In this document: piece by piece, positions 61,487-64,000 of the stretch
How the letters are laid out: every line of letters starts with the position of its first letter
Position numbering within the stretch: position 1 is the first letter of the stretch
Program-made: the position numbers and the translations under genes
Assembly (NCBI RefSeq): GCF_015690355.1
Contig: NZ_JADPRT010000003.1
Span: 694,794-758,793 of the forward strand
DNA: 64,000 bases
Source of the DNA: Streptacidiphilus fuscans
Lineage (GTDB): Bacteria; Actinomycetota; Actinomycetes; Streptomycetales; Streptomycetaceae
Reading direction: 5' to 3'
Notes under the pieces: generated by a model
What the model was told of the DNA's origin: nothing
What the model saw: the letters and a program-made list of their open reading frames with translations, nothing else
Database searches by the model: none

Positions 61487-63460
61487 TTGAACCTCACACG
61501 CTGGAGCGCCCGGCTCCCCGGCGGACAGCGACGCGCCTCCGCGCCGCAGGACCGTCCTCCCGGCCCCACGCCCAGCGTCCCCGCCACCCGGGAACTGCCC
61601 GAGGCACGGATCGCCCACGAGCACGCCGGCCACCAACACCTCGCCGTCCACGACGTCCTCGGGCACCTGCCCGCGCTGGTCGCCATCAGCTACGGGCCCG
61701 GCCACCGGCTCGGCTACCTCAGCCGCGCCTACACCGAGGTCTTCGGCCCGCGCCCGACCGGCGTCCCCGCCCACCAGGTGATGCCCGAGCTGGAGGAACT
61801 CGGCCTGCTGCCGCTGATGGACCAGGTCTACCGAACCGGCAGGCCGCGCACCGTCAAGGCCCGCAAGGTCCAGCTCCCCGCCCTCGTGGGCGTCGAGCCA
61901 CCCCGCTACTACACCTTCGTCTGCGCCCCGGTCCGCGAGACCGAGGACCTGGGCCGGCAACTGGCCCAGCTGACGGAGGGTGTGGGGAAGGCAGCCACGG
62001 TCACGACGTCCGCGGACGGCGGCGCGGGATCCGGCCCGAGCATCGACCTGGGCGACGGCGGTGCCGACACCGGTGCGGATTCCCCTGTCGGGACCGCCCC
62101 TGTCGACACCGGAGCTGTCGGCACGGCCGCTGACCTGGCTGCCTCGCCGTCCGCGCGCACTGCGCTCGGACTGTCCTCGCTCGGCCTCGGCAGCTTCGCC
62201 TCGCTGCGCCGCAGTACGGGGGCGTCCGACGTCTGCGGGGTGCTCGTCTTCGGCGCCGAGGTCACCGACCAGGTCCGCGTCACCGAACGGCTCCGGGAGA
62301 GCGAACGCCGACAGCGCGAGGCAGCCGTCACCCTCCAGCGCAGCCTGCTCCCGCAGAAGCTGGAGCAGCCCGACGACCTCCGCGTCGCCGCGACCTACCA
62401 GCCCGGCGGCGCGGACACCGCCGTCGGCGGCGACTGGTACGACGTGATCACCCTCGGCGGCGGGCGCACCGCGCTGGTCATCGGCGACGTCATGGGCCGC
62501 GGGATGCGTGCCGCAGCGGTCATGGGTCAGCTCCGCACGGCCGTACGCGCCTACGCCCGGCTCGACCTGCCGCCGCACGAGGTGCTGCAGCTCCTGGATG
62601 GTCTTGCCTCGGAGATCGACGCCTCCCAGATCGCCACCTGCGTCTACGCGGTCTTCGACCCGAGCGAGCAGTGCCTCAGCTACGCGTCGGCCGGACACCT
62701 GCCCCTCATGGTCCGGCAGGCGGACGGCACCATCACCCGTCCGGAGGAACCCGGCGGCCCGCCGCTCGGCACCGGCGGCTGGATGCACACCTCCAGCAAC
62801 CTCCCCTTCACGGCCGGCTCGACGGGCGTCCTCTATACGGACGGTCTCGTCGAACGCCGCGACCAGGACATCGACCACTGCCTGGACACCCTGGCCGGCA
62901 CCCTCGCGGGCGCCACGGGCGCGCCCGACGTGATCTGCTCGCGCCTGCTCCGCGCCATGGGCGTCACCCCCGAGCACGACGACGACGTGGCGGCGCTGGT
63001 CTTCCAGCTCCCGCAGCGCGACAACGACACCGCCGAACTGTTCCGCAGCGCCTCCCTCGACCTGCTCGGCGGCGCGGAGGCGGCGTCCAGCGCCCGAGCC
63101 TTCACCCAGGGCGTCCTCACCAGCTGGCGTGTGGGCGAGGAACTGCAGGACCTCGGCGTACTGGCCGTGAGCGAACTGGTCTCCAACTCCCTCACCCACG
63201 GCCACCCCCCGATGCGCCTCCGCCTGCGCCGCACCGACCGCCGCCTCACCATCGAGGTCACCGACGCCGACGACCACCTCCCACGCCGCAAGCGCGCCCT
63301 CCCGGCTGACGAGTCGGGCCGCGGCCTGGAGATCGTGGCGACCATCGCCTCGAACTGGGGCACCCGTCGCACGCCGGACGGGGGCAAGGCGGTGTGGTGC
63401 GAGTTCCTCCTCAAAAGATCTTCGGCAGGAGGGGTTGACCCGGTCCACGGGGACGCGTAG
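61487..63460 (+). CDS. PAS-like / SpoIIE-type PP2C phosphatase with C-terminal ATPase domain
   Basis: A 657-residue signalling protein of the RsbU/SpoIIE kind. A PAS-like sensor (~50-150; GHLPALVAISYGPGHRLGYL) is followed by an Ala/Gly/Thr insert (~160-225). Then come the phosphatase (~275-480; GGDWYDVITLGGGRTALVIG with the metal Asp residues, GDVMGRG, AGHLPLMV, LYTDGLVERR) and an anti-sigma-like HATPase (~510-640; VSELVSNSLTHGHPP, ESGRGLEIVATIAS). It probably both dephosphorylates an anti-anti-sigma factor and holds an anti-sigma module. TTG start at 61487 with GAAGGA. Confidence 0.9.
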   Translation: MNLTRWSARLPGGQRRASAPQDRPPGPTPSVPATRELPEARIAHEHAGHQHLAVHDVLGHLPALVAISYGPGHRLGYLSRAYTEVFGPRPTGVPAHQVMPELEELGLLPLMDQVYRTGRPRTVKARKVQLPALVGVEPPRYYTFVCAPVRETEDLGRQLAQLTEGVGKAATVTTSADGGAGSGPSIDLGDGGADTGADSPVGTAPVDTGAVGTAADLAASPSARTALGLSSLGLGSFASLRRSTGASDVCGVLVFGAEVTDQVRVTERLRESERRQREAAVTLQRSLLPQKLEQPDDLRVAATYQPGGADTAVGGDWYDVITLGGGRTALVIGDVMGRGMRAAAVMGQLRTAVRAYARLDLPPHEVLQLLDGLASEIDASQIATCVYAVFDPSEQCLSYASAGHLPLMVRQADGTITRPEEPGGPPLGTGGWMHTSSNLPFTAGSTGVLYTDGLVERRDQDIDHCLDTLAGTLAGATGAPDVICSRLLRAMGVTPEHDDDVAALVFQLPQRDNDTAELFRSASLDLLGGAEAASSARAFTQGVLTSWRVGEELQDLGVLAVSELVSNSLTHGHPPMRLRLRRTDRRLTIEVTDADDHLPRRKRALPADESGRGLEIVATIASNWGTRRTPDGGKAVWCEFLLKRSSAGGVDPVHGDA

Positions 63461-63583
63461 GGTTCTTCGAGTTGTCTCCCCTGCAGCGGACACCGCGTGG
63501 GTTCGGAGGCAGCCAACCCCCTGAAACCGATGATCGTACGAATTTGTTTTCGTGCTGCCATTTTTCAGGACCGGCTGGTGGAT

Positions 63584-63613
63584 TTGGTTCCGACCGGAGA
63601 AACCAGCTAGAGT
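63584..63613 (+). promoter_or_regulatory. Candidate rrn promoter
   Basis: -35 TTGGTT (63584-63589), 18-base spacer, -10 TAGAGT (63608-63613). TAGAGT-type -10 boxes are usual in streptomycete rrn promoters. A second -10-like TAAGCT lies at 63664, without a clear -35. Confidence 0.6.
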
Positions 63614-63730
63614 TTCACTCGTCGGAACGGGCCGGAGCGAAAAGCGAAGGCCGGAAGTTCTGATAAGCTAGAAAACGAAGGAAGCGCCCGGAGGGCCCGG
63701 TGAAACGGGACCGAAGGAAGCGTCCGTTCC

Positions 63731-63745
63731 TTGAGAACTCAACAG
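63731..63745 (+). promoter_or_regulatory. rrn antitermination (boxA-like) segment
   Basis: TTGAGAACTCAACAG is the conserved motif of actinobacterial rRNA leaders that binds Nus factors or serves as an RNase III region. It is 126 bases upstream of the 16S gene. Confidence 0.6.
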
Positions 63746-63870
63746 CGTGCCAAAAGTCAACGCCAGTTACTTTTGAGAACAAATTTTCAGCGAGGACGCT
63801 GTGCACGGGTCCGCTCATTCCGGTGGATGCTGTGCCGCTCTGCGTTGGATGTCCCGATTACGGGAAAGCA

Positions 63871-64000
63871 TTCACGGAGAGTTTGATCCTGGCTCAGGAC
63901 GAACGCTGGCGGCGTGCTTAACACATGCAAGTCGAACGGTGAAGCCCTTCGGGGTGGATCAGTGGCGAACGGGTGAGTAACACGTGGGCAATCTGCCCTG
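63871..64000 (+). rRNA. rrs: 16S ribosomal RNA (5' end, cut by window edge)
   Basis: GAGAGTTTGATCCTGGCTCA, then ACGAACGCTGGCGGCGTGCT and AACACATGCAAGTCGAACGG, are universal 16S 5' sequences. By alignment to E. coli position 9, the mature 5' end lies near 63871. The variable V1 segment (GAAGCCCTTCGGGGTGG) fits Streptomycetaceae. Only ~130 of ~1,520 bases are present. Confidence 0.97.

Larger units (their letters stand above)
63461..63870 (+). other. rRNA operon promoter region and leader
   Basis: 410 bases with no protein gene. An AT-rich upstream tract (63536-63570) precedes the promoter; the leader contains a direct repeat CGAAGGAAGCG (63676-63686 and 63712-63722), a nut-like box, and sequence with hairpin potential that would be RNase III processed before the 16S gene. 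Confidence 0.8.

Overview
The window is high-GC DNA from an actinomycete of the Streptomycetaceae type. Four things point there: the first ~130 bases of a 16S rRNA gene at the right edge, a four-gene conservon (sensor kinase, roadblock protein, DUF742 protein, GTPase), a SARP regulator with an aromatic polyketide cyclase, and a c-di-AMP riboswitch in front of an M23 peptidase. GTG and TTG starts and GTGA/ATGA stop-start overlaps are common. I cannot assign a genus.

Region 1-12.5 kb looks like the edge of a specialised-metabolite locus. On the minus strand it holds a truncated stand-alone adenylation domain, a carrier protein, a two-domain aromatase/cyclase coupled to a small membrane protein, a SARP activator, an MMPL exporter and a small exported protein. 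Divergent from these is a plus-strand trio: fatty acyl-AMP ligase, acyl-CoA dehydrogenase-like protein and 4'-phosphopantetheinyl transferase. Together they suggest fatty-acyl activation onto a carrier protein next to aromatic polyketide and amino-acid activation; the product cannot be deduced.

Region 12.6-25.4 kb starts with tRNA-Lys(UUU) and a short patch of toxin-antitoxin genes (a frameshifted XRE antitoxin remnant, an unknown gene, an intact VapBC pair). It continues with a cold-shock protein, an SDR/TetR pair separated by iterons, small secreted proteins, a Gfo/Idh/MocA oxidoreductase, an S9 peptidase, a cupin, ArgS and a DedA protein. A gene-free 440-base stretch before DedA carries DnaA-box-like sites.

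Region 25.4-43.6 kb is membrane and envelope oriented: a crcB-DUF190-crcB fluoride-channel operon, an LCP ligase, an OpuC-type osmoprotectant ABC transporter whose substrate-binding protein is separated from it by the conservon, a MarR/MFS pair, UppP, a thioredoxin-like lipoprotein, a BASS-family transporter and the riboswitch-controlled M23 peptidase.

Region 43.6-64 kb has an unrecognised 529-residue protein, a PrsW-type membrane protease, TrmB, LhgO, an NsdA-like regulator, a very large asparagine-synthetase/lasso-cyclase-like protein behind a 711-base gene-free leader with a 113-base adenine-free run, a USP protein, a FrnE-type DsbA protein, an ECF sigma factor fused to an extracellular domain, a TetR regulator, a type II NADH dehydrogenase, a SpoIIE-type phosphatase, and the promoter, leader and start of an rRNA operon.

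The most striking non-coding feature is a family of seven intergenic palindromic elements (140-210 bases) built from two interchangeable arm types around one conserved core. Each lies within about 30 bases of at least one stop codon.
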